A DNA stretch of 39,479 bases. Source: Lentisphaeria bacterium (GTDB taxonomy: Bacteria > Verrucomicrobiota > Lentisphaeria > Victivallales > Victivallaceae). The stretch spans positions 1 through 39,479 of the forward strand of contig JAFTDL010000077.1 of NCBI GenBank assembly GCA_017454215.1, written 5' to 3'. Under the pieces are notes generated by a model that worked only from the letters and a program-made list of their open reading frames with translations, searched no databases and was not told the DNA's origin. Both the position numbers and the translations under genes were made by a program. This document shows positions 1 to 8,412 of this stretch, piece after piece. Numbering within the stretch: position 1 is the stretch's first letter; every line of letters starts with the position of its first letter.

Positions 1-1737
1 GTACCCGAGAAACATGTGACTGCCGGGAAAGAAGGAGATGCTGCCCTTTTCCATGGGCACGTTTTTTGCGATGAGGACTTCGGTGTTGGGGTGAAAATCA
101 TATCCGGCCCGGCCGATCTGAACGCGGTAGCGCGTCTTGCGGTCGGGAACGGCGACGATCATGTCGGTGGGGCGGCTGGCGATGCGCAGACCCAGATACA
201 CGTCGTAACTGCCCTTCAATCCGGGCGCGTAAGAGAGGATGTCCACGTCGTCGGGATCCGCGGGGGCAAAGAGGGCGCCCTCGCTCAGGGGCTTGAAGAA
301 GGGGCATTTGCGCCAGCTCCAGCCGTAGAGGGGGGCGTATCCCGTGATCACCCGCGGACGGGGAGAAAATTTGCCGAAATCCGCGATGAGCACGGTCCCT
401 TGCGGATCCACGATGTGGGGCTGGGGCTTGATCTCGTCCCCGGGGTAAAGCTGTTTCGCGGAGCCGCTCTTCTGCGCCGAGAACAGGTCCCCGGGGCTGA
501 ACGGGGCGACCGAACAGGAATAGATGTTTCCGAAGAAGGTCCTTGCGCCGACGCTTCCCAGATAGAGGGTCGCGTTTTTGTCCGGCTCTCTGACTTTGCC
601 TTTCGACGCGTAGTCGGCGATCAGCTTGCCGTTGAGGATGACTTGCACGCGCCCCTGTCCGCGGACGACTTTGAGGTCATAATCGCGCCTGTCCTGAATG
701 TTGGCGGGAAGGAGATTGTACCAGTTGGTCGCGCCGGGAAAGTTCACCATCAGCTGAACGGTTTTGCGCACCCAGACGGAATACCCCTTGTCGTAGTTCC
801 CCGCTGTGAGCAGGGGCAGCCATTCGTTCGTCGCCTTTTTGATGTCGGCCGAAAAATGGATGCGGATCACCTGACCGTCGGGATAGTGGAGCCGCCTGTC
901 CATGGGGCGCGAGACCGTGCCGCCGGAGAAAGAGAGAAAAAATCCCCGGTCGTCCTCGCGCGCCCAGTCCACTTTGTCCGGCGTGCGGATGGTCAGGTCG
1001 AGGCCGCCGGGATTTGCGTCTTTCACGCGTCTGCTTCCCGTGCCGTCCTTGCATTTCCAGTCCGCGCCCGCAGCCTTGACGGGGGCCTTTTCCGCCGCGG
1101 CGGACGCGCTTCGGGAAAACGGCTTCACCGAGCAGAAATAAATTTTCCCGAAAAAGGTGCGGTTCCCGAGGGTCCCCAGATAGAAGTGGTCGTTTTTTCC
1201 CGGCTCTTTGACTTTGCCCCTCGATGCGTAGTCGGCGATCACCTTGCCGTCGAGGACGACCCGAACGCGGCCTTCGCCGCGGATGACTTGAAGATCGTAC
1301 TCCTTCATGCTTTCGATCCTGGCGGGAAGGAGTTTGTACCAGTTGGACGCGCCGGGAAAGGCGACCAGCAGACTGCCGTCGTTCCTGAGCCAGACGGAGG
1401 CCCCTTTTTCATAGTTCTGCGAGGTCACCAGCGGCATCCACGTCCCCGCCGTTCTGGTGAGATCGGCGGCAAAGCGGACGCGGATCGTCATGCCGTCGGG
1501 GAAGTACAGTTCCGGCCCCAGCGGACGCGAAATGATGCCGCCGCTGATGGAGAGGAACGGAGCGTTTTTGCCGTCCCGCGACCAGACGACTTTGTCCGGC
1601 GTGCGGATCATGAGACTCAAATTTTCCGCGCCGGAATCCTGCAGAATTTGCCCGGAGCCCTCTTCACATTTCCACTCCGCCGCGTGAACGAGCGGCAGGA
1701 GCGCGGCGCAGAAAACGACCGCAATGCTTTTTTTCAT
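1..1737 (-). CDS. Secreted GH123-like protein with two tandem LamG-like domains, 3' end outside window
   Basis: The frame is open for 579 codons from the ATG at 1737 to the left edge. A purine-rich Shine-Dalgarno (GGGGGAAAGAG) precedes the ATG. Residues 1-19 are a signal peptide (MKKSIAVVFCAALLPLVHA), so the product is exported. Residues 20-224 and 225 to about 413 are two copies of a concanavalin/LamG-like domain, period about 205 residues, each opening with (A)EWKC or ADWKC. The rest matches the middle of the 974-residue protein encoded at 12003-14927, including the shared MFLGY at the window edge, so the missing part is probably also GH123-like. Role inferred: surface or periplasmic glycan binding and cleavage. 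The catalytic region is not visible here. Confidence 0.8.
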   Translation of the reverse strand, partial: MKKSIAVVFCAALLPLVHAAEWKCEEGSGQILQDSGAENLSLMIRTPDKVVWSRDGKNAPFLSISGGIISRPLGPELYFPDGMTIRVRFAADLTRTAGTWMPLVTSQNYEKGASVWLRNDGSLLVAFPGASNWYKLLPARIESMKEYDLQVIRGEGRVRVVLDGKVIADYASRGKVKEPGKNDHFYLGTLGNRTFFGKIYFCSVKPFSRSASAAAEKAPVKAAGADWKCKDGTGSRRVKDANPGGLDLTIRTPDKVDWAREDDRGFFLSFSGGTVSRPMDRRLHYPDGQVIRIHFSADIKKATNEWLPLLTAGNYDKGYSVWVRKTVQLMVNFPGATNWYNLLPANIQDRRDYDLKVVRGQGRVQVILNGKLIADYASKGKVREPDKNATLYLGSVGARTFFGNIYSCSVAPFSPGDLFSAQKSGSAKQLYPGDEIKPQPHIVDPQGTVLIADFGKFSPRPRVITGYAPLYGWSWRKCPFFKPLSEGALFAPADPDDVDILSYAPGLKGSYDVYLGLRIASRPTDMIVAVPDRKTRYRVQIGRAGYDFHPNTEVLIAKNVPMEKGSISFFPGSHMFLGY

Positions 1738-1770
1738 CTCTTTCCCCCTGTTTTTATTTTTTTGGGCGCA

Positions 1771-1808
1771 TATTGTCCGACAATACCGACAATCTAAGAT
1801 AGCATCAA
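1771..1808 (-). promoter_or_regulatory. Promoter with palindromic operator for the left-edge GH123-like gene
   Basis: On the minus strand TTGATG (1803-1808) and TATTGT (1780-1785) are 17 bases apart. The -10 is the left half of a perfect 15-base palindrome, TATTGTC-C-GACAATA (1771-1785). A repressor bound there would cover the -10 box. The same layout occurs upstream of the paralog at 14974-15011. Confidence 0.6.
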
Positions 1809-1866
1809 ATATTTCAATTTCAAGAGAATGCCGCAAAAAACGGGAAATCGTTCGCCGACAGTCCTT

Positions 1867-3039
1867 TCATTTTATTTCGGCGACCGTCGCGAAGATCCCT
1901 CCCGAACCGTCCCAGCCGGGGCGGTTGAGATAATAGACGATCATGTACCGGCCGTTTCCCAGAGCCGTGACCCACGGGTAGCCGCAGTCCGGGCGTCCGC
2001 CGTCGTCGCGGATGACGAATTCTTCGGCATCGGCGATGTCGGTCAGTTCGGCATTGCAGATCCGTCCGCGGACGCCGTAAGGTTCGACGCGGTAACCGTA
2101 GACCAGCAGGATCCTGCCGTCGTCCATGGGACAGGCGGCCGCGGGTTCCCCGTGGATGCCCAGATCGGCGGGCTTGCTCCACGTGCGTCCGCCGTCGGAG
2201 GATTCGCATTTCCACAGCATGGCCCGTCTGGCGCCCTTTTCGTCGGGCAGACGGTACTCCCTGCCATCGGGGGTCTTGTGGGTGCGGATGATGAGGACGA
2301 GTTTCCCGCTTTTCGTGAGGACGAGACAGGGCTCCTCGAAGACCGCGTTCCCCCCGTCGGGCGCGGGCGCGGCAAGGTACTGCCACGTGGCGCCGTCATC
2401 GGAACTTGCGAACAGAACCACGCTTGAACGGTACCGGGGCCGGTAGCGCAGGGCCTGACCGGGGTACAGCAGTCTGCCGTCGGGCATCCGCACGATGTTG
2501 GCGCGGTTGTGCATCAGCAGCGGTCTGCCGGGCAGAGACTCCGGGTATCCCGGGATCGGATCGGGAAAGAAGGGCCCCTCCCAGCTTTTGCCCTTGTCTT
2601 TGCTGCGCAGGGCGAAGGAGCCGACGTGGGTCGCCACGTTGGAGCCGCCGTAGGCGGAGTAGATGTATTCGTCCTGACCGCTTTCGCGCAGAGCCTTGAT
2701 GACCGCGTCGGGCAGATTGCCCCAGATGAAGCTGTTGACGAAAAGCATTTTCCCGTCGAACATCACGCCGCCGTCCTGAGAACCGCCTGCATCGGGGGCA
2801 AAGAGCATCTGCGGCTTGCTCCATGTTCTGCCGTTGTCGCGGGAACGCACGCTTACGAGTTTCGAGTTGCGGTCGAGATGGACGTGCCAGTCCTCCGGCA
2901 GTCCCGGCAGGCCGCGGTAGCGCGGAGCCCGGCGGAAGACCGCAAAAATTTCACCGTTTCCCAGATTGGCGACGCCGGGAAAGGAACTGTAAAAATCCGG
3001 ATCGCGGTAGATCTGATTTTCGTAAAGTTTTCTGAACAT
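1867..3039 (-). CDS. Sialidase-family (BNR repeat) protein
   Basis: This 390-residue protein has four Asp-boxes (S-x-D-x-G-x-x-W) at about residues 66-73, 146-153, 212-219 and 280-287, the repeat signature of six-bladed sialidase propellers. An FRRAP stretch near residue 35 is where sialidases carry an arginine of the acid-binding triad. By family it would hydrolyse terminal sialic acid or a related sugar from host glycans. I see no signal peptide, so it may be cytoplasmic or exported another way. The start at 3039 has a GGAGG Shine-Dalgarno 9 bases upstream. It lies 42 bases downstream of a pseudopilin gene on the same strand and may share its transcript. Exact substrate is not determinable here. 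Confidence 0.8.
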   Translation of the reverse strand: MFRKLYENQIYRDPDFYSSFPGVANLGNGEIFAVFRRAPRYRGLPGLPEDWHVHLDRNSKLVSVRSRDNGRTWSKPQMLFAPDAGGSQDGGVMFDGKMLFVNSFIWGNLPDAVIKALRESGQDEYIYSAYGGSNVATHVGSFALRSKDKGKSWEGPFFPDPIPGYPESLPGRPLLMHNRANIVRMPDGRLLYPGQALRYRPRYRSSVVLFASSDDGATWQYLAAPAPDGGNAVFEEPCLVLTKSGKLVLIIRTHKTPDGREYRLPDEKGARRAMLWKCESSDGGRTWSKPADLGIHGEPAAACPMDDGRILLVYGYRVEPYGVRGRICNAELTDIADAEEFVIRDDGGRPDCGYPWVTALGNGRYMIVYYLNRPGWDGSGGIFATVAEIK

Positions 3040-3081
3040 GCTGAAATCCTCCGGCAGAGGGGTGCGGCACGGGGGCCGGGA

Positions 3082-3855
3082 TCACTGGAAATAGGTGTTC
3101 CAGGTGCCGTCCCAGTTGGGGTTGCGGATGAACTCCGTGGGCAGATTCGTCGGGTCCTTCTGCGAAACATGGCCGTCGATGAACATGAAGGACGATCTGC
3201 CCGAGTGGCGGGGCGTACAGGCGTTCAGCGCATGGGCCAGATCCTGCTGGGTGGCGTCCACCCAGCCGTCTGTCGAATCGGTGACCATGAAACGCGAGGA
3301 GGGGAATTTGATCTTGTGGAGCGGCAGCTGCGCCGAGTTGGCCGCGACGCTCGCAGCGCCGTGGATGAGATAGAAGACGTTGATCCCGTAGGTCCACCCG
3401 TAGGTGAGTTCATATCCGCGCCCGGCGGCGATGTGAGGCTTGTTGTTGACCTGAGCGACGATGCCGTCCCAGCTGGACAGGGTCTCGCAGTGGCTGAGAT
3501 AACCGTTGACCTTGGGCTGTTTGGCCTGCCCGGAGGGAATGTTCATGTATTCGCCCAGCGTTCTGTACCAGTGCTTCGTGCCGCCGTTTGCGGGATATTT
3601 GTTCTGTCCGCAGGGCTCCAGCAGAAAACCCCTGTTGTCGTCGGCGTAGCGGATCCACGCGCCGGCCACCTGTTTCAGTTTGTTGACGCAAGTTGCGGAC
3701 TTGCCGCGTTCTCTCGCCTGCTGGAGTGCGGGCATCAGCATCGCCGCCAGAATGGCGATGATGGCTATCACAACCAGGAGTTCGATGAGGGTGAACCGGC
3801 GGAACGCTTTTCGTTTGAGGGCTGAGGCGGCGGAGTTGTTGTGACGTGTCGGCAT
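3082..3855 (-). CDS. Pseudopilin-like protein with H-X9-DG domain
   Basis: The start at ATG 3855 is preceded by GGAAAGGAAAA. The frame extends upstream to 3972, but that would overlap the gene before it. A basic leader (ALKRKAFRR) precedes [12 protein letters not shown], the N-methylated helix of type II secretion pseudopilins and type IV pilins. The C-terminal region has [13 protein letters not shown], matching the prepilin-associated H-X9-DG motif. By family it is processed by a prepilin peptidase and anchored in the inner membrane or a pseudopilus. Lentisphaerota encode many such proteins, usually beside glycosidases, with unknown exact roles. It sits between two sialidase-like genes on the same strand. 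Unlike the two pseudopilins at 9661-11739 it has no invertible segment. Confidence 0.85.
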   Translation of the reverse strand: MPTRHNNSAASALKRKAFRRFTLIELLVVIAIIAILAAMLMPALQQARERGKSATCVNKLKQVAGAWIRYADDNRGFLLEPCGQNKYPANGGTKHWYRTLGEYMNIPSGQAKQPKVNGYLSHCETLSSWDGIVAQVNNKPHIAAGRGYELTYGWTYGINVFYLIHGAASVAANSAQLPLHKIKFPSSRFMVTDSTDGWVDATQQDLAHALNACTPRHSGRSSFMFIDGHVSQKDPTNLPTEFIRNPNWDGTWNTYFQ

Positions 3856-3952
3856 GATCGTTTTCCTTTCCGTGTTTTGGGTTGGCGGCAAACTGAATTT
3901 TACTGTGCTGACAGATTTGCTGTTCGATGTCGTTTTGTCGATAATCTGCACC

Positions 3953-5086
3953 TCATACCTCATGCCTTTCATTCAAGCTGCTGACGGTCAGGGGCATGAA
4001 GGAGCCGGGGGTGACGAGTTCTCCGGATGCGACGTCCTTTTCGGTGAAGCGCGAGAGCAGGATCTGACCGCGGACGAGCCGTTCGCGGTCGTGGACTTCA
4101 TAGATGAAGCCGTCATCACCTTCGGTGAAGTCCGGGTAGGAGACGAGCTGCCGGGCGTCGAGAAGCAGGCGGCCGTACCACGATTTTCCGTCGTCGTCCG
4201 AGAGCCAGACGGTAAGTTTTTCGCGCATCTGATTCGCGGGGGGCTGTTCTCCCGGCAGGAGATGAGGCGACTGGTGATTGACGAGAAGCAGTTTTCCCGA
4301 TCTGAGACGCCTCAGCGCGAACCGGGAGCCCGGTCCGCCCAGACCGCTGTCGCGGGAGGGAGACCAGGTTTTGCCGCCATCGCGGCTGAAGCTCTCGCCG
4401 ATGCCGTATTTTGTCCGGGCCAGGACCCGCAGGGAGCCGTCCAGCTTCTGCACGATCACGTGTTCGTCGAAGGTCCTGCCCGCGATATTCGGACCGGGGA
4501 TCAGGGTGAAAGTCCTGCCGCGGTCTTTGGTGACCAGCAGATTCGGACGGGCGAAGGGCTTCTGCGCTTTCGTGAGTTTCTCCGGATAGTTCGACCACAG
4601 GGCGACGGGCAGGGCCCACGAGCCGTCTTTCAGCACTTCGGGTTTGTTCATCATCACGCCGTCGGCGAGGCGGCGGGGGGCGCTCCAGCGCAGACTTGCG
4701 GCGCCGGGAGCCCGGCAGACGGCGGCCCACACGCCCGCGCGGCCGTCGAAACAGTCCCAGAGTTTTTCGCTGCGGCACTGGGCCCAGAAGAGCCACAACC
4801 GCCCTTCGGGATCGCGCCAGAGCACGGGATCGTAGACCCGGCTTTCCGGATCCGGCGGCAGGACGTGCAGGATCTCTTTCCAGCTCCTTCCGCCGTCGCC
4901 GCTGACGAGAAGAACGGCGTAATTGCCCGGACCTTCTCCCGGAATGTCGTTGGCGTAATGCGAGACGAACAGCCGCTTGCCTGCGGCCTCCACGCCGGGA
5001 ATGCCCTGGAAACTCCGCTGCGCCGCCCTTCGCCCCGCCGGACGTTTCAGCGCGGCCGGGCGCATGGAAAATTTTTCCGGATCCAT
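3953..5086 (-). CDS. BNR-repeat sialidase-like protein
   Basis: This 377-residue protein has Asp-box motifs at about residues 62-69 (SGDGGRSW), 186-193 (degenerate TKDRGRTF), 234-241 (SRDGGKTW) and 296-303 (SDDDGKSW). The middle ([10 protein letters not shown], then [14 protein letters not shown]) is typical of the BNR_2 sialidase-like family. There is no signal peptide. Members include true exo-sialidases and relatives of unknown specificity, so the substrate is open. The start at 5086 has a GGGAGAA Shine-Dalgarno. It is only distantly similar to the sialidase at 1867-3039. A pseudopilin follows 97 bases downstream. Confidence 0.75.
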   Translation of the reverse strand: MDPEKFSMRPAALKRPAGRRAAQRSFQGIPGVEAAGKRLFVSHYANDIPGEGPGNYAVLLVSGDGGRSWKEILHVLPPDPESRVYDPVLWRDPEGRLWLFWAQCRSEKLWDCFDGRAGVWAAVCRAPGAASLRWSAPRRLADGVMMNKPEVLKDGSWALPVALWSNYPEKLTKAQKPFARPNLLVTKDRGRTFTLIPGPNIAGRTFDEHVIVQKLDGSLRVLARTKYGIGESFSRDGGKTWSPSRDSGLGGPGSRFALRRLRSGKLLLVNHQSPHLLPGEQPPANQMREKLTVWLSDDDGKSWYGRLLLDARQLVSYPDFTEGDDGFIYEVHDRERLVRGQILLSRFTEKDVASGELVTPGSFMPLTVSSLNERHEV

Positions 5087-5269
5087 ACAGTGTTCTCCCG
5101 AATGATTTTGTGTTTCATCCGTAATTTACACCGTATGCGGATAAAATCTTCCTCCCTGTTGCGAAAAAAATCCTCTGTGGTGATATTTCGGCTGTTTTGA
5201 CGGCTCCGTTTCCTCCCGGCGCTCCGCACTTCTCCTCCTCAAAACACGCCGCTTTTTTTGAAAAGGAAA

Positions 5270-5362
5270 GGGGGCCCGGGGGGAAGGGAAAACTTTTTTT
5301 CACGTGAAAAAAAGTTCTTCCCGTCCCCCCGGATACCCCTGTTTCCTTCTTCCAAAAGAAGG
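5270..5362 (-). terminator. Long inverted repeat downstream of the glycosidase gene, possible terminator or repeat element
   Basis: Directly after the stop codon at 5364 a 7-bp stem with a 4-base loop (5345-5362) is followed by a much longer imperfect inverted repeat spanning about 5270-5336. Its core, 5291-5316, is a perfect 26-base palindrome centred on CACGTG and flanked by seven A/T pairs, and G-run and C-run arms extend the pairing outward. The arms are A/T then G/C, unlike a normal terminator, so it may instead be a dispersed intergenic repeat. The rest of 5087-5363 shows no supported gene. Confidence 0.5.
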
Positions 5363-5363
5363 G

Positions 5364-7466
5364 TCAGCGGTGGAGCCGGAGCATGCGGCGGTAGGCAGCG
5401 GTCTCGCGGAGGGCGCTTTCCACCTGGCGGAGTTTCCACTCGAGGTGCCACCTGTCGCAGACGTATTCCATGCTGGGTTCCCAGCCGAGGCGGGAATCGA
5501 ATTCGACGGCGGGGATGGTGTCGCGGACGTTTTCCATTTCCGCGCGGGCGATGGACTCGATCTCGTCGAGATATTTTTCGGCCTCTTCGGCGGTGGAACA
5601 GGTCTGCATGGCCATGTTGGCGCGCCACCACTTCTTGATGTTGATGGTGGTGACGACGAAGTTGCGGATGAAGTGCCCGAGAGCTTCGAGGCGGCGGGCT
5701 TCATCTTTTTTGCGGGGCTCGGCCAGTTCCGCGGCGGAACGGGCTTCGTCGAGGCCGGAATTCCACAGCGAGAGCATTTTTTCGAGCGAGCGGATCTCCG
5801 CCGGGTAGCGGAGGAATCCGGGGGACTGCTCGGTGTTCTCGTAGGGGGTGTAGAAGGTCTTGACGATCTGGTACCCGAAGTGGGCGTGGGGAGCCGTGGG
5901 GAATTTGATCTCCTTGTTTGTCATGGTCCGGGAGATGTTGGGCTGAAAGATGAAGGGATAGGCCGGTCCCACGCGCCACGGACCGTACTGGTCCTCGTTG
6001 CTGGCGGTGTAGTGGCTCATGGCCTCGCTCCAGAGGCGCCATGCGTTCCTGACGTGCGGTGCGGCCTCCCTGCCGTAGTCGCGGACGGCGATCTTTGTGA
6101 GGAGCCGGTCGTAGTCGGGTTCGAAGTCCTCCCAGCCGGTCCATTTGCCCAGATCGGCGGCAACGCCGTTCCACCAGCCGTAATGGTGGGTGCAGTAGTG
6201 ATCGCGCACGTCCCATTTTTTTGCGGCTTCGCGCAGACGCCTGTCGCGGTGCAGGACTTTTTCGGGGGCGGGGACCATGGGCACGCAGCCGAAGTCCCAG
6301 GCGATCCCGGCGGTGTTGACGTTGCCGGTGAGTTTGATGCCGTGCCTGTGGGCCTCTTCGCACTCGCTGGTGAAATAATATCCCGGCTCTTCGGCGGACA
6401 TGGTATAGTCCATGACGGGGGTGCGGAGAGCCCCCAGTTTGCGCTGTGAAAAGATCTCGTAGCACACCGAAAGGCTGACCCTTTCGGGGAAGTGCTCGAG
6501 GAATTTTTTGCGCAGTTCGAAGGGGGCGTAACCCCAGTTGTAGGTGCTGAAACTCACATTGGCGTCGGGCTTGAACTTGTGCACGGCGCGTTCGATGCAC
6601 TGGATATAGGCGGGGTAGTCCTCGCAGGGATACCAGCCGGGACTGGGCCGGGTGTCGGGAATGCCGTCCACGACGCTTTCGGTGAAGGGCTTGCCCGTGG
6701 TCGCGGGATCGCGGCTGGGAAATTCGAGACATTCGCCGCAGAGGCCGATGGAGTCCACTCCGGGATAGCGGCGGAATATCTCGCCGTAGACGGCGTCGAA
6801 GCGCTCCTGAGCGCCGGCTTCATCGGGATGGATCCGGGTCTGGATGTAGTTGTGAAAGACCGTCTTTATGCCGTAGCGGGAGGCGCGGTTGATGACGTCG
6901 TTGAAGTCGCAGTAGCCCAATCTGTTGCGGTCGATGCCGATGAGAAAGAGGTCGATGCAGTCGTATCCGGCGTGGAGCAGGGCCAGCAGTTCCTGATCGG
7001 GGTAGGCGTCGAGTCCGGTGCCGGAGTGGACGGTCCGGGTGTGGTACAGGGGCCTGCGGACGAGACGGCCCCGCGGCAGGACGGGGGCCTCTTCGAGATT
7101 CATCAGGTCTTCCAGATGGATGGTGCCGCGGAAGGTCATGGCGTCGCTTGAGGCCGAGACGGTCACGTGGTCATCCGTCACGTCGACGGTGAAGCCCTTT
7201 CCGACCTTGGGCGAGACCTCGATCCAGAGGGTCCGGGGCCCGTCGGTACGGGTGAGGGGGACCGATACGCCCATGCTCTTTTCGAGATACTCCTGAAAGT
7301 CGTTGGCGGCGATCTCGGCGATGGGGCCGGAAGCGGGGTCAAAGCCGATCTTCCAGTCTCCGGTCAGCAGGATTTCACCGGCTTCCGGCCTGCGGCCGGG
7401 GTCCCTGCGGCCGGGCTTGTGGTATTCCCAATGACGCTTTCTGAAATCGTAGTTCCTCTCGCTCAT
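5364..7466 (-). CDS. Two-domain glycoside hydrolase-like protein
   Basis: This 700-residue protein has no signal peptide. Residues about 30-125 (GDWKIGFDP..., NDFQEYLEKSMGVSVP) resemble the alpha/beta N-terminal domain preceding the catalytic barrel in GH67 glucuronidases and GH20 hexosaminidases. From about residue 140 the pattern suggests a TIM barrel: ALLHAGYDCIDLFLIGID, then YGIKTVFHNYI, then DSIGLCGECLEF, where the glutamate is a plausible catalytic acid. I cannot assign a family. The start at 7466 has a strong AGGAGGTGAG Shine-Dalgarno. It lies 20 bases after a creatininase-family gene, so the two are probably co-transcribed from the promoter shared with the divergent regulator at 8413. 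Confidence 0.65.
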   Translation of the reverse strand: MSERNYDFRKRHWEYHKPGRRDPGRRPEAGEILLTGDWKIGFDPASGPIAEIAANDFQEYLEKSMGVSVPLTRTDGPRTLWIEVSPKVGKGFTVDVTDDHVTVSASSDAMTFRGTIHLEDLMNLEEAPVLPRGRLVRRPLYHTRTVHSGTGLDAYPDQELLALLHAGYDCIDLFLIGIDRNRLGYCDFNDVINRASRYGIKTVFHNYIQTRIHPDEAGAQERFDAVYGEIFRRYPGVDSIGLCGECLEFPSRDPATTGKPFTESVVDGIPDTRPSPGWYPCEDYPAYIQCIERAVHKFKPDANVSFSTYNWGYAPFELRKKFLEHFPERVSLSVCYEIFSQRKLGALRTPVMDYTMSAEEPGYYFTSECEEAHRHGIKLTGNVNTAGIAWDFGCVPMVPAPEKVLHRDRRLREAAKKWDVRDHYCTHHYGWWNGVAADLGKWTGWEDFEPDYDRLLTKIAVRDYGREAAPHVRNAWRLWSEAMSHYTASNEDQYGPWRVGPAYPFIFQPNISRTMTNKEIKFPTAPHAHFGYQIVKTFYTPYENTEQSPGFLRYPAEIRSLEKMLSLWNSGLDEARSAAELAEPRKKDEARRLEALGHFIRNFVVTTINIKKWWRANMAMQTCSTAEEAEKYLDEIESIARAEMENVRDTIPAVEFDSRLGWEPSMEYVCDRWHLEWKLRQVESALRETAAYRRMLRLHR

Positions 7467-7486
7467 GTCTCACCTCCTGGCGGAAA

Positions 7487-8239
7487 TCATTTTCCGGGAA
7501 AGAGCGTGAGTTCCACGTCGTCGGCCGCGGCTTCGAGGGCGGCGTCGCCGTGGGCGGCCGAGGCTTCTCTGCCCGAACGGGCGTACCAGAGCGAACCGTC
7601 GATGCGGTCGAGTTCGACCAGATCGGGATAGATGCACATGGTCTCGGAGGTCTCGAGTTTGCCCGCGTGGTCGCCGGGGAAGAGTCTGGCGTGCTCTCCG
7701 TTGAAGTCGTTCTCGCGCAGGGTGTGGATCCTGATCCAGTTGAAGGGATTGTTTTCGCCGGAGTAATAGTTGCAGAACTTCTCCGTTCCCCACCAGCCTT
7801 CGCCGCTCTCCTGTTCCAGCCACTGAAAGATCGTGTGACGGGCGGCCATCCTGAAGGCGAGATCGGTGGGCATGCCCTGATGAAATTCCTCGGTCTGGTG
7901 GGCGATGAAGCCGTGGATGTTGCGGAACCCGACCCGGAGCAGGCCGCGGAAGATCTCTTCCGCCACGGGAATGATCTTTTCGGCATCCACGTGGACCGTT
8001 CCGTTGCGCTCGGGCTTGGCCACGGCGAGGGAGGCCGCGCCGTAATAGAAGGGCGGCAGAACGACGATCTCGGGATGACGTTTCTCCACCCGTTCGATGG
8101 TGTTGATGCACGTGAAGCAGTCCACCCCCAGCGGAAGATGTTCCGCGTGGTACTCGATGACGCCCAGCGGCAGAACCACCGGCACTTTGTCGTCGATGGC
8201 TTTTCTGATCTGATACGGAAGCATTTTCAGGTACTGCAT
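7487..8239 (-). CDS. Creatininase-family protein
   Basis: This 250-residue protein has PLGVIEYHAEHLPLGVD (residues 24-40), matching the creatinine amidohydrolase/formamide hydrolase signature. E29, H31 or H34 and D40 are candidate metal ligands. Further family features are HGFIAHQTEEF near residue 108 and GKLETSETM towards the C-terminus. Family members hydrolyse cyclic or linear amides using zinc or manganese; this one's substrate is unknown. Operon position with a glycosidase-like gene suggests it acts on an amide-bearing sugar derivative, which is inference. The start at 8239 has an AGGAG Shine-Dalgarno. It is the first gene after the divergent promoter region. Confidence 0.8.
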   Translation of the reverse strand: MQYLKMLPYQIRKAIDDKVPVVLPLGVIEYHAEHLPLGVDCFTCINTIERVEKRHPEIVVLPPFYYGAASLAVAKPERNGTVHVDAEKIIPVAEEIFRGLLRVGFRNIHGFIAHQTEEFHQGMPTDLAFRMAARHTIFQWLEQESGEGWWGTEKFCNYYSGENNPFNWIRIHTLRENDFNGEHARLFPGDHAGKLETSETMCIYPDLVELDRIDGSLWYARSGREASAAHGDAALEAAADDVELTLFPGK

Positions 8240-8269
8240 GCTGATCTCCTGTTCCGGATGTTGATGTTT

Positions 8270-8301
8270 GTATCATACACATTTTGCGGTTCCGATTAAA
8301 T
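8270..8301 (-). promoter_or_regulatory. Promoter and candidate operator of the creatininase-glycosidase operon
   Basis: On the minus strand TTTAAT (8296-8301) and TATGAT (8273-8278) are 17 bases apart. The -10 lies inside an 11-base palindrome, TGTAT-C-ATACA (8270-8280). The half-sequence TGATACAC recurs at 8360-8367 inside the divergent regulator promoter, consistent with control of both by the regulator. Confidence 0.5.
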
Positions 8302-8354
8302 TACCACAGCGTTCTCCTTTTTTCAACATAAAGTGAAAAATTTTTCAAAAAATC

Positions 8355-8383
8355 TTGACTGATACACTTTTTTGTGATATAGT
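8355..8383 (+). promoter_or_regulatory. Promoter of the GntR/LacI-type regulator gene
   Basis: TTGACT (8355-8360) and TATAGT (8378-8383) are separated by exactly 17 bases. The spacer contains TGATACAC, half of the palindrome found in the divergent promoter, which suggests autoregulation. Confidence 0.7.
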
Positions 8384-8412
8384 ATGGTCCTGAAATGAAA
8401 AGGAGCGTTGTC

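Noticed and set aside
16-1797. Long plus-strand frame of 593 codons
   Set aside because: It is antisense to the partial GH123-like gene, whose minus-strand frame has a signal peptide, Shine-Dalgarno, promoter and a paralog in the window.
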